Assembly (NCBI GenBank): GCA_903882825.1
Contig: CAIRYL010000156.1
Span: 1-6,976, forward strand
Reading direction: 5' to 3'
Length of the DNA stretch: 6,976 nucleotides
DNA from: an uncultured Candidatus Peregrinibacteria bacterium
GTDB taxonomy: Bacteria; Patescibacteriota; Gracilibacteria; CAIRYL01
Below the pieces are notes generated by a model. It was not told the DNA's origin. It did no database searches and saw only the letters and a program-made list of their open reading frames with translations. The translations under genes were made by a program, and so were the position numbers. Shown piece after piece: positions 1-5,151 of this stretch; within the stretch, counting starts at the first letter, position 1, and each line of letters starts with the position of its first letter.

Positions 1-260
1 AGCCCTTCTGTCCAATCAGTACGATTGGTGTTTGGTGCGCCAGGAAGCATATATTTTGGATTCTGTTCAATCCCATCAATTTGAAGACCTGCTAAATTGT
101 CATGTGTACCACCCTGCATTTGCCGTAATGCTCCTTCAAACTGTTCTAGCTGTGCAAGAGCTTCTTGACCAATAACACCCTCAAATCTATTTCCTTCTGG
201 TTTTTGTCCAATTTCTTTTGGTTGAGGTGCATCCATTCTTGAGTTTAGTGTTTCTGGCAT
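1..260 (-). CDS. Unrecognised protein, N-terminal part only (runs off the window)
   Basis: An open frame of 86 codons reads leftwards from ATG at 260-258 and leaves the window without a stop, so the C-terminus is missing. The peptide begins MPETLNSRMDAPQPKEIGQ and is hydrophilic, rich in Gln, Gly, Pro and Glu. It has no signal peptide or membrane segment in the visible part. Residues about 12-25 look disordered, and the stretch LAQLEQFEGALRQMQGG (about 38-54) could form a short amphipathic helix. I recognise no domain. A second ATG lies at codon 9, but the first is preferred because a candidate promoter sits 23 bp upstream of it. The gene diverges from the ABC transporter operon, so the two share an AT-rich control region. 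That this is a real gene rests on the open frame, protein-like composition and position; its function is unknown. Confidence 0.6.
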   Translation of the reverse strand, partial: MPETLNSRMDAPQPKEIGQKPEGNRFEGVIGQEALAQLEQFEGALRQMQGGTHDNLAGLQIDGIEQNPKYMLPGAPNTNRTDWTEG

Positions 261-283
261 ACTAAAAAGGTAAAATTGCATAC

Positions 284-312
284 ATCTTTTTCTTTTTTTT
301 TAAAAATGTCAA
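284..312 (-). promoter_or_regulatory. Candidate promoter of the leftward partial gene
   Basis: On the minus strand a perfect TTGACA (312-307) is followed after 17 bp by AAAGAT (289-284), a poor -10 box. The gap from this -10 to the ATG at 260 is 23 bp, like the other promoters in the window. The alternative -10, TATGCA at 282-277, would need a 24-bp spacer. The -35 is convincing and the -10 is weak. Confidence 0.3.
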
Positions 313-336
313 TTTTTTATTTTTTTCTGCTATGCT
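306..336 (+). promoter_or_regulatory. Candidate promoter of the ABC exporter operon
   Basis: TATGCT at 331-336 fits a -10 box and is preceded by a T-rich spacer (313-328). A weak -35-like ATGTCA lies at 306-311 (19-bp spacer). The same arrangement, including seven consecutive T, then C, then a G two bases later, precedes the adenylate kinase gene. Transcription would start near 343, giving a leader of about 16 nt to the ATG at 359. The ATG at 332 lies inside this -10 box, which argues against its use as the start codon. Confidence 0.4.
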
Positions 337-358
337 GTACAGTGCTTTTTATTGTGGT

Positions 359-1204
359 ATGCCTGCACTGCTTTTTAAAAATGTTTGTAAACATTTTATC
401 GATTGTACCGCGGTAAAAGATGTAAGTTTTACCGTTGAAAAAGGAGAGTTTTTTGCACTGTTGGGTCCTAACGGTGCCGGAAAAACAACACTCATTAATT
501 GTTTATCGGGCGTTATAAAGCGCAGTGGTGGAAAAATTGAAGTGTTTGGACGTGATACCGAAACAGATGGAAATTTTACTAAAAAAGAAATTGGCGTGGT
601 AGAACAAGAAATAGCATTTGATCCATTTTTAACGCCACTCGAAACCATTCGTATGACGCGTGGATTTTTTGGGATTCCCCCTCATGAAGCGTATTTAGAA
701 TGGATTTTACAAAAACTAGGACTTTTTGAAAAACGAAATACTCGAGGAAGATCTCTTTCGGGGGGTATGAAGCGTCGATTGATGATTGCGAAGGCTCTTT
801 CTCATGAGCCTCATATTGTTATTTTAGATGAACCAACCGCAGGAGTAGATATTGAACTGCGTCAAAATTTATGGGCATTTTTTCAAGAACTTCGTCGAGA
901 AAAAGGAATGACCATTTTGCTTACCACACACTATTTAGAAGAAGCAGAAGCCCTGGCAGATAGAATTGCGATTATTCGGGATGGAAAAATTGCTGTGTGT
1001 GAAGAAAAATCAGTGCTTCTGGCTCGTAGAAAAAGAATTTTAGAAGTGACCAACCAAGACGGCAGTGAAGAATCGTTTCCGATAGAAAATGGAGAAAATG
1101 TAGCCCAAAAAATTTCTGATTATTTAGTAAAAAAGCCCAATATTCAAGATATTCGCATTCGAGAACCAAAACTGGAAGAAATTTTTTTAGAGGTGGTTTC
1201 GTAA
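359..1204 (+). CDS. yadG: ABC transporter ATP-binding protein, YadG type
   Basis: This is the ATPase subunit of an ABC-2 type exporter; it hydrolyses ATP at the cytoplasmic face of the membrane to drive the permease encoded next. With ATG 359 as start (281 aa), the parts in order are Walker A GPNGAGKT (about 36-43), Q-loop Gln in VVEQE (about 83), signature LSGGM (about 133-137), Walker B IVILDEP (about 153-159) and the H-loop His in LLTTHYLEEAE (about 191). The stretch KRRLMIAKAL...LDEPTAGVDIELR matches E. coli YadG almost word for word as I remember it. The frame can start at 332 (290 aa). ATG 359 is preferred because MPALLFKNVCKHF aligns with the usual family N-terminus and 332 falls in the probable -10 box. 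No Shine-Dalgarno is visible. The permease starts 29 bp downstream, so the two form an operon. The substrate cannot be told from sequence. Confidence 0.9.
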   Translation: MPALLFKNVCKHFIDCTAVKDVSFTVEKGEFFALLGPNGAGKTTLINCLSGVIKRSGGKIEVFGRDTETDGNFTKKEIGVVEQEIAFDPFLTPLETIRMTRGFFGIPPHEAYLEWILQKLGLFEKRNTRGRSLSGGMKRRLMIAKALSHEPHIVILDEPTAGVDIELRQNLWAFFQELRREKGMTILLTTHYLEEAEALADRIAIIRDGKIAVCEEKSVLLARRKRILEVTNQDGSEESFPIENGENVAQKISDYLVKKPNIQDIRIREPKLEEIFLEVVS

Positions 1205-1233
1205 TTTTCCCATTTTTTCTTTTTTCCTCGTTC

Positions 1234-1998
1234 ATGAATTATATTCGTTTATACACACTTACCCACAAAGAATCTCTCCGATTTTTAAAAGTAGGAGCCC
1301 AAACGGTTATTTCTCCGGTTATGGTGGCACTTCTGTATTTTGCCGTTTTTGGAGGAGCACTTTCTTCTCGTATTTCTGAAATTTCTGGAATTTCGTATCT
1401 CGCATTTATTGTTCCGGGTCTTATTATGCTCCAATCTACCAGTAATGCTTTTCAAAATCCTTCTAGTTCACTTATTATTTCCAAATATCACGGGACTCTT
1501 TCTGACCTTTTAACGGCACCACTGACCGCATTTGAAAAAAGTTTTGGATATATTGTGGGCGGAATTTTACGGGGATTGGTGGTTGCATTTTGTATTTTTA
1601 TAACCGCTTTTCCTTTTGTGGATGAGATTTTCCCGATTCATCCCTGGTGGGCACTTTTGTTTTTAATTCTTGCGAATGCTTCTTTTTCGGCGTTGGGAGT
1701 TATAACCGGAATGTGGGCAAAAACATTTGACCAAACTGCTGGAATTTCCACTTTTCTTATTACTCCCATGGGATTTTTAGGAGGAGTTTTTTATTCTTTG
1801 CACATGCTTCCTCCACTGGCTCAAACACTGTCGTTGGGGAATCCATTTTTATATTTTGTAGATGCTTTGCGATGGGCGTTTTTTAACACGGGAGATATTC
1901 CTTTATTTATAGATATATTGGTATTAGTGGGTATTACCGTTTTTTTGTGTAGTATTACTGTTTTTTTATTTTTTAAAAATTGGAAAATTCAGGAATAA
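1234..1998 (+). CDS. yadH: ABC-2 type transporter permease, YadH type
   Basis: This is the membrane subunit of the exporter whose ATPase is encoded just upstream. At 254 aa it is close to E. coli YadH (256 aa). Hydrophobic segments at about 25-43, 54-72, 107-128, 138-160, 170-190 and 225-247 fit the six helices of the ABC-2 fold. Motifs shared with YadH, recalled from the family, are FIVPGLIML (58-66), LLTAPLTAF (92-100), GGILRGLVV (109-117), the AKTFDQ region (162-167) and TPMGFLGGVFYSL (177-189). The short cytoplasmic N-terminus and charged C-terminus (FKNWKIQE) are normal. The leader before the ATG is pyrimidine-rich without a Shine-Dalgarno. I see no separate promoter in the 29-bp gap, so it is probably co-transcribed with the ATPase gene. 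YadGH-like pairs are usually annotated as drug or polysaccharide exporters; the actual cargo is unknown. Confidence 0.9.
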   Translation: MNYIRLYTLTHKESLRFLKVGAQTVISPVMVALLYFAVFGGALSSRISEISGISYLAFIVPGLIMLQSTSNAFQNPSSSLIISKYHGTLSDLLTAPLTAFEKSFGYIVGGILRGLVVAFCIFITAFPFVDEIFPIHPWWALLFLILANASFSALGVITGMWAKTFDQTAGISTFLITPMGFLGGVFYSLHMLPPLAQTLSLGNPFLYFVDALRWAFFNTGDIPLFIDILVLVGITVFLCSITVFLFFKNWKIQE

Positions 1999-2034
1999 AA
2001 AAAGATTATTTTTGCTTTTTGGGTATTCGTCTTC

Positions 2035-2080
2035 TTGTTTCTGTTGACACTTTTTTGCTACTCTCTTTTTAGAATATTCT
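2035..2080 (+). promoter_or_regulatory. Candidate clpP promoter region with a 10-bp palindrome
   Basis: Two overlapping promoter readings are possible. TTGTTT (2035-2040), 18 bp, TACTCT (2059-2064) leaves 25 bp to the clpP ATG, as at the other promoters here. TTGACA (2044-2049), 20 bp, TAGAAT (2070-2075) has better hexamers but a long spacer and only 14 bp to the ATG. AGAATATTCT at 2071-2080 is a perfect palindrome next to the start codon and could bind a repressor. A regulatory role is inferred from position only. Confidence 0.35.
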
Positions 2081-2089
2081 CTTTTTTTT

Positions 2090-2674
2090 ATGACTCGTTC
2101 CTATCTTATTCCCACCGTTATCGACAAAACGCCACAAGGAGAGCGTGCGTACGATATTTATTCTCGATTATTAGAAGATAGAATTATATTTTTAGGATCT
2201 GCCATTGATGCGGACGTTGCCAATACCGTTATTGCGCAAATGCTTTTTTTACAAAAACAAGATGCCAAAAAAGATATTACGCTGTATGTAAATTCTCCGG
2301 GAGGGCATGTTACGGCGGGATTGGCTATTTATGACACCATGCAATATATTTCTTGTGATGTGGTAACCGTATGTATAGGGCTTGCGGCGAGTATGGGTTC
2401 GGTTATTTTAGCCGGAGGTGCAAAAGGGAAACGGTTTTCTTTGCCTCATGCCGAAGTAATGATTCACCAACCTTTAGGAGGCGCAGAAGGACAAGCGACT
2501 GATATTAAAATTGCAGCCAAACATATTGAAAGAACCGGAAATACGCTGTATAAAATTCTTGCAAAACACACAGGACAAGATATTAAAAAAGTAGAAGCAG
2601 ATTGTGATAGAGATAATTTTATGACGGCGGAAGAAGCAAAAGCATACGGGCTTATTGATAAAATTGTGGAGTAA
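2090..2674 (+). CDS. clpP: ATP-dependent Clp protease proteolytic subunit
   Basis: This serine peptidase (family S14) forms a barrel of two heptameric rings and degrades proteins fed in by an AAA+ unfoldase such as ClpX, ClpA or ClpC. The 194-aa length is typical. The catalytic triad is complete: Ser101 in GLAASMGS, His126 in MIHQPLGG and Asp175 in DRDNF. The oxyanion-loop and handle region YVNSPGG (66-72) and the C-terminal TAEEAKAYGLIDKI are as in the family. The N-terminus begins directly with the YLIPTVID segment, so there is little or no propeptide. The ATG at 2090 is preceded by eight T residues and has no Shine-Dalgarno. No clpX or trigger factor gene is adjacent. The 145-bp gap and a separate promoter suggest that the adenylate kinase gene downstream is transcribed on its own, although read-through is possible. 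Confidence 0.97.
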   Translation: MTRSYLIPTVIDKTPQGERAYDIYSRLLEDRIIFLGSAIDADVANTVIAQMLFLQKQDAKKDITLYVNSPGGHVTAGLAIYDTMQYISCDVVTVCIGLAASMGSVILAGGAKGKRFSLPHAEVMIHQPLGGAEGQATDIKIAAKHIERTGNTLYKILAKHTGQDIKKVEADCDRDNFMTAEEAKAYGLIDKIVE

Positions 2675-2689
2675 ATTTTTTAAGAAATG

Positions 2690-2713
2690 AACACCCGACC
2701 GAAGTCGGAGGTT
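2690..2713. repeat. Short hairpin downstream of clpP
   Basis: CCGAC (2695-2699) and GTCGG (2704-2708) form a 5-bp stem. It is extended by AAC/GTT (2690-2692 with 2711-2713) across a 2x2 mismatch. Read on the minus strand the loop is TTCG closed by C-G, the extra-stable cUUCGg tetraloop; on the plus strand the loop is CGAA. No T-tract follows on the plus strand (AAAAAA does), so it is not a standard intrinsic terminator for clpP. It may be a 3'-end processing or protection hairpin, or part of a dispersed repeat. Confidence 0.4.
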
Positions 2714-2765
2714 AAAAAACGATATTTTGAGATACAAAAATCAATTTTTTTCCCCGTTTTTCTGA

Positions 2766-2795
2766 TTTCAAAAATTTATTTTTTTCCGGTATTCT
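2766..2795 (+). promoter_or_regulatory. Candidate adenylate kinase promoter
   Basis: TATTCT (2790-2795) as -10 is preceded by a T-rich spacer with seven consecutive T (2779-2785) and TTTCAA at 2766-2771. It lines up base for base with the exporter promoter (307-336): both have TnTCAA, then TTTATTTTTTTC, then TATNCT in the same register. Transcription would start near 2802 and leave a leader of about 18 nt. A degraded copy of the A/T part, without a -10, lies 34 bp upstream (2735-2753). Confidence 0.4.
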
Positions 2796-2819
2796 CTCTT
2801 TGTTTTCTTCTTTTTTTGT

Positions 2820-3377
2820 ATGTACGATATTGTTTTTTTTGGAATGCAGGGCTCTGGGAAAGGCACTCAGGGGCAAATTTTAGCCGAAAAAAAAGCGCTG
2901 ACCACTTTTGAAACGGGTGCAGAACTGAGAAAAATTATGACAGAAAGCTCTGAATTGGGACAAAAAGTAAAAGGAATGGTAGAAAAAGGTGAGCTGGTGA
3001 CCAATGCTATTGTTATGGAAATAGTAGAAAATTTCTTACAAAATCATGAAGGGGAAAGAATTTTGTTTGATGGCATTCCACGAAGTATGATGCAAAAAGA
3101 GACTTTTGATGCGCTTTTACACAGCAAAGGACGAGATGTTTTTGGGGTTTTTCTTACTATTCCCCGAGAAGAAGCCATTGCGAGAATGCTCCTCCGAGGA
3201 CGGGCAGATGATACTCCGGAAATTATGGAACGGCGACTAAAAAATTATGATACAGAAACTCTTCCCGTTATTGAAAAATATGAAGCAGAAGGGAAAATGG
3301 TGAGAGTAGAGGGCATGGGAAGTATTGATGATATTCATGAGGAAATTATGGAACACCTTTTAAATAATCATATATAA
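2820..3377 (+). CDS. adk: Adenylate kinase (short-LID type) or related nucleoside monophosphate kinase
   Basis: A P-loop kinase that most likely interconverts ATP + AMP and 2 ADP in the cytoplasm. The Walker A loop is GMQGSGKGT (8-16). The NMP-binding site is represented by TGAELR (32-37), where the family usually has TGDxLR, so the Asp is replaced by Ala. The DGFPR motif appears as FDGIPRS (83-89). LLRGRADDTPEIMERRL (124-140) supplies the RxRxDD and second-arginine signature, and TLPVIEKYEAEG (147-158) matches the usual TxPxxxYY region. At 185 aa it has the short LID and lacks the zinc-finger cysteines of long forms (about 215 aa). The Asp-to-Ala and Phe-to-Ile changes leave some doubt about AMP specificity; UMP/CMP kinase-like activity is the alternative. 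The ATG at 2820 follows a T-rich leader with no Shine-Dalgarno. The gene converges on the unknown gene at 3540-4229. Confidence 0.87.
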   Translation: MYDIVFFGMQGSGKGTQGQILAEKKALTTFETGAELRKIMTESSELGQKVKGMVEKGELVTNAIVMEIVENFLQNHEGERILFDGIPRSMMQKETFDALLHSKGRDVFGVFLTIPREEAIARMLLRGRADDTPEIMERRLKNYDTETLPVIEKYEAEGKMVRVEGMGSIDDIHEEIMEHLLNNHI

Positions 3378-3493
3378 ATTAAAAAATTCTCTGTGTCATT
3401 CAAAATTCTTTAATAAACACATTCTTCAGAATCTTAAAAACTGGATTTTTTCGGGTATCGAGAGTGAGGGAAATCTTATTTTCAGAGACTCCT

Positions 3494-3524
3494 TTCCTAA
3501 AAAAACAGGAATATTTTTTATTCC
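3494..3524. terminator. Probable bidirectional intrinsic terminator between convergent genes
   Basis: This lies in the 162-bp gap between two gene 3' ends. For the minus-strand gene, GGAATA and TATTCC (3508-3513 with 3519-3524) form a 6-bp stem. On that strand it is followed by TG and seven T, a U-tract in the right place. For the plus-strand gene, TTCCT (3494-3498) can pair with AGGAA (3507-3511), followed by TATTTTTT. The stems overlap and are alternative. Both are short and low in GC, so strength is uncertain. The rest of the gap (3378-3493) shows only a small ATTCT/AGAAT inverted repeat. Confidence 0.45.
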
Positions 3525-3539
3525 ACGAGAAAAGCATTT

Positions 3540-4229
3540 TTATTGGTGTTTTTCTTCGGCGGGAAACATTTGTCCAACGGTTGCCATGGTTCCTGTATAA
3601 TTTACAACCGTTCCTGCTGTTTTTAGTGCTTCGGCAGTGGCGAATCGCCACTCAAACGCACTGGCGATTCCCGCTACTACTTTTTGTCCCGTTGTAAAAG
3701 AAGAAAAAAGTTTTTGTAAAACTTGAAAAACTTTTACGCCGATTACAAAAGAAAACGATAGTTCTACCAAAAAAGCAGTTTTTTGCATGGCATTTAATTT
3801 GTCCCAAAAAACAGAAAAAAGGAGTCGAGAATTTTCTGGGATGTTACTTAGGAACGCAAAAAAACGAGAAATTTCTGCTCTTCCTTCTTCTGTAAAAAGA
3901 GATGTAATGGTTGTAAAAACGCTTTCAATAGCATTTCCAGGCGCGAGTGCCACTCTTTGCCAATCTTCTAATTCGTCTTGCTGGTTTATTTTTTTTATAT
4001 TTTTATTAAGACAACTTTCATGTTTTCCTTTTTTTAAAAAGAAATCGGTAATAGCGGTAATAGAAGATTCGGGTATTTGTTGAGAAAAATCCTTCAAAGA
4101 AGAATCCTCTTTTCCATTTTGCACTAAAAATTGCAAAGATTTTAGTCGTAATTCTTCGAGATCTCGAGAGGATATATTTGTTCCTCCATTGTTGTTTGCT
4201 TCTAAAGCAAGAGGATTATTCGTTTCCAT
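3540..4229 (-). CDS. Hypothetical protein, 229 aa, possibly membrane-associated
   Basis: I do not recognise this protein. It begins METNNPLALEANNNGG, an Asn-rich, probably disordered tail. A charged helical region follows (about 22-75), then an acidic/polar linker (76-92). The C-terminal half (about 95-220) is much more hydrophobic, with TAFLVELSFSFVIGVKVFQVL (151-171) as the best candidate for a membrane or buried helix. A second, Ala/Val/Gly-rich stretch lies at about 183-220. There is only one Cys and no obvious catalytic motif. Support for a real gene comes from a strong promoter 21 bp upstream of the ATG, a terminator-like hairpin just past the TAA, and its fit between flanking genes. 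Codons for residues about 190-202 overlap a GC-rich inverted repeat (3636-3670), which is unlike the rest of the gene. No Shine-Dalgarno is visible; the leader ends in nine A residues. Confidence 0.75.
   Translation of the reverse strand: METNNPLALEANNNGGTNISSRDLEELRLKSLQFLVQNGKEDSSLKDFSQQIPESSITAITDFFLKKGKHESCLNKNIKKINQQDELEDWQRVALAPGNAIESVFTTITSLFTEEGRAEISRFFAFLSNIPENSRLLFSVFWDKLNAMQKTAFLVELSFSFVIGVKVFQVLQKLFSSFTTGQKVVAGIASAFEWRFATAEALKTAGTVVNYTGTMATVGQMFPAEEKHQ
3636..3670. repeat. GC-rich overlapping inverted repeats inside the hypothetical gene
   Basis: AGTGGCGA (3636-3643) and TCGCCACT (3645-3652) form an 8-bp inverted repeat around one base. GAATCGCCA (3642-3650) also pairs perfectly with TGGCGATTC (3662-3670) across 11 nt. 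The two structures are mutually exclusive. The following GATTCCCGC (3666-3674) is identical to part of the intergenic palindrome at 4392-4400. The GC content stands out from the AT-rich gene around it. Confidence 0.5.
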
Positions 4230-4250
4230 TTTTTTTTAAAATTTCTCTCT

Positions 4251-4279
4251 ATTCTACAGGATTCTTTATTTTTTATCAA
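4251..4279 (-). promoter_or_regulatory. Sigma70-type promoter of the hypothetical gene
   Basis: On the minus strand TTGATA (4279-4274) and TAGAAT (4256-4251) are separated by exactly 17 bp; each box differs from consensus at one position. Transcription would start near 4244 and give a leader of about 14 nt before the ATG at 4229. This is the clearest promoter by consensus in the window, together with the one at 6684-6713. Confidence 0.6.
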
Positions 4280-4389
4280 GGAAGTGTTTTTTAAAAAAGG
4301 GTAAATACTTTTTTAATGTGCTGGAATAAAAGAGAGTGTATTTCACTGTACTGGCGAGTGGGGAAAGTGTTCCGTTATAGGTTTGGGAA

Positions 4390-4437
4390 TGGATTCCCGC
4401 CTCCGCGGGAATGACAAAGCCTCCGCTGGGATGACAA
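4390..4437. repeat. REP-like palindromic repeat with a degenerate second copy
   Basis: ATTCCCGC (4393-4400) and GCGGGAAT (4405-4412) form a perfect 8-bp stem with the 4-nt loop CTCC. The segment 4399-4417 is repeated with two mismatches at 4419-4437, a period of 20 bp. Palindromes of the form GGATTCCCGCC...GCGGGAATGACA are dispersed in many bacterial genomes. It lies just past the 3' end of the rluB-type gene (stop at 4444). No U-tract follows on the minus strand, so simple terminator function is not supported. Between this and the promoter at 4251-4279 I see nothing else in the spacer. Confidence 0.65.
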
Positions 4438-4443
4438 TCCTTT

Positions 4444-5151
4444 TTATTCAGAAAAATATTTTTTTACCTCTTCGGGAGTAAGTATTTGGTATTTTCCGCT
4501 TTCTAAGGTATTTAAAAGTTTAAATTTTCCAATACGAATACGTTTGAGATTTTTTACTCCACTTCCCAGTGCTCGAACCATACGCCGAATTTGCCTATTT
4601 TTCCCTTCGGTAAGGGTAATAGAAAAAATATTCCGTCCCATTTTTTTTACTCTTGCAGGTTTGGTTTTACTTCCCAAAATATACATTCCATTTTGCATTT
4701 TTTGGATCATTTCATCCGTGAGAGGGTTAAAAATTTCTACTTCATATTCTTTTTCATGTTCAAATTTTGGATGGGAAAGCCGAAACGCCAAATCTCCATC
4801 ATTTGTAAGAAGCAAAAGCCCGGAAGAATCTTTATCAAGCCTTCCAACTGGAAAAACACGTTGAAAATTTTCCGGCAATAAATCAACAAAATTTTTGGTT
4901 TCTACTTCTGTTTTTTTGGTAGAAGTGACATATCCAACCGGCTTGTGGAGCATTATGTATACCATTTCTGCTGTTCGCTTTTGAAGTGTATTTTCATCAA
5001 CCGTTACGGTATCGTTTTCGGGGTCCACTTTTGTTCCGAGTTCTGTTATTATTTTCCCATTTATACGAACAGAACCCGCTGAAATAAGAACATCAGCCGA
5101 TCTGCGCGAGCAAATTCCTTGATCTGCCAAATATTTATTTAAACGAATCAT
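4444..5151 (-). CDS. rluB: Pseudouridine synthase, RsuA/RluB/RluE/RluF family (RluB-like)
   Basis: This enzyme isomerises a specific uridine in ribosomal RNA to pseudouridine; RluB acts on 23S rRNA and RsuA on 16S rRNA in E. coli. The 235-aa protein has an N-terminal S4 RNA-binding domain (MIRLNKYLADQGICSRRSAD, then VRINGKII; about 1-60). The catalytic domain follows, with GRLDKDSSGLLLLTNDGD (103-120) and catalytic Asp106. The second family signature is EGKNRQIRRM (182-191). HKPVGYVTS (69-77) is the usual start of the catalytic core. It lacks the long C-terminal extension of E. coli RluB and RluF. Subfamily cannot be fixed by eye, so the rluB symbol is provisional and the target base is unproven. 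Its ATG overlaps the TGA of the glutaredoxin gene (ATGA, 5148-5151), so it is probably translated by coupling as the last gene of the operon. Confidence 0.9.
   Translation of the reverse strand: MIRLNKYLADQGICSRRSADVLISAGSVRINGKIITELGTKVDPENDTVTVDENTLQKRTAEMVYIMLHKPVGYVTSTKKTEVETKNFVDLLPENFQRVFPVGRLDKDSSGLLLLTNDGDLAFRLSHPKFEHEKEYEVEIFNPLTDEMIQKMQNGMYILGSKTKPARVKKMGRNIFSITLTEGKNRQIRRMVRALGSGVKNLKRIRIGKFKLLNTLESGKYQILTPEEVKKYFSE

Noticed and set aside
332..358. Upstream ATG giving a 9-residue longer ATPase
   Set aside because: The extra residues do not resemble the family N-terminus, and the ATG lies in a probable -10 box.
972..1235. Minus-strand frame across the yadG/yadH junction
   Set aside because: It lies antisense to two strongly recognised genes and has no promoter or recognisable motif.
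1990..2025. Possible terminator after the permease gene
   Set aside because: The A-run and T-runs can pair only as A-T with no GC core; there is no credible stem.
2687..2911. 74-codon plus-strand frame between clpP and adk
   Set aside because: It is low-complexity Phe/Leu-rich sequence from T-tracts and runs out of frame into the adenylate kinase gene.
4544..4881. Two overlapping plus-strand frames opposite the pseudouridine synthase
   Set aside because: They are antisense shadows of a well-supported gene with Phe/Ser-rich, non-protein-like composition.
5148..5151. Recoding of TGA (Gracilibacteria-type code)
   Set aside because: TGA ends the glutaredoxin frame exactly where the family C-terminus is expected, and none of the long genes needs in-frame TGA read-through.
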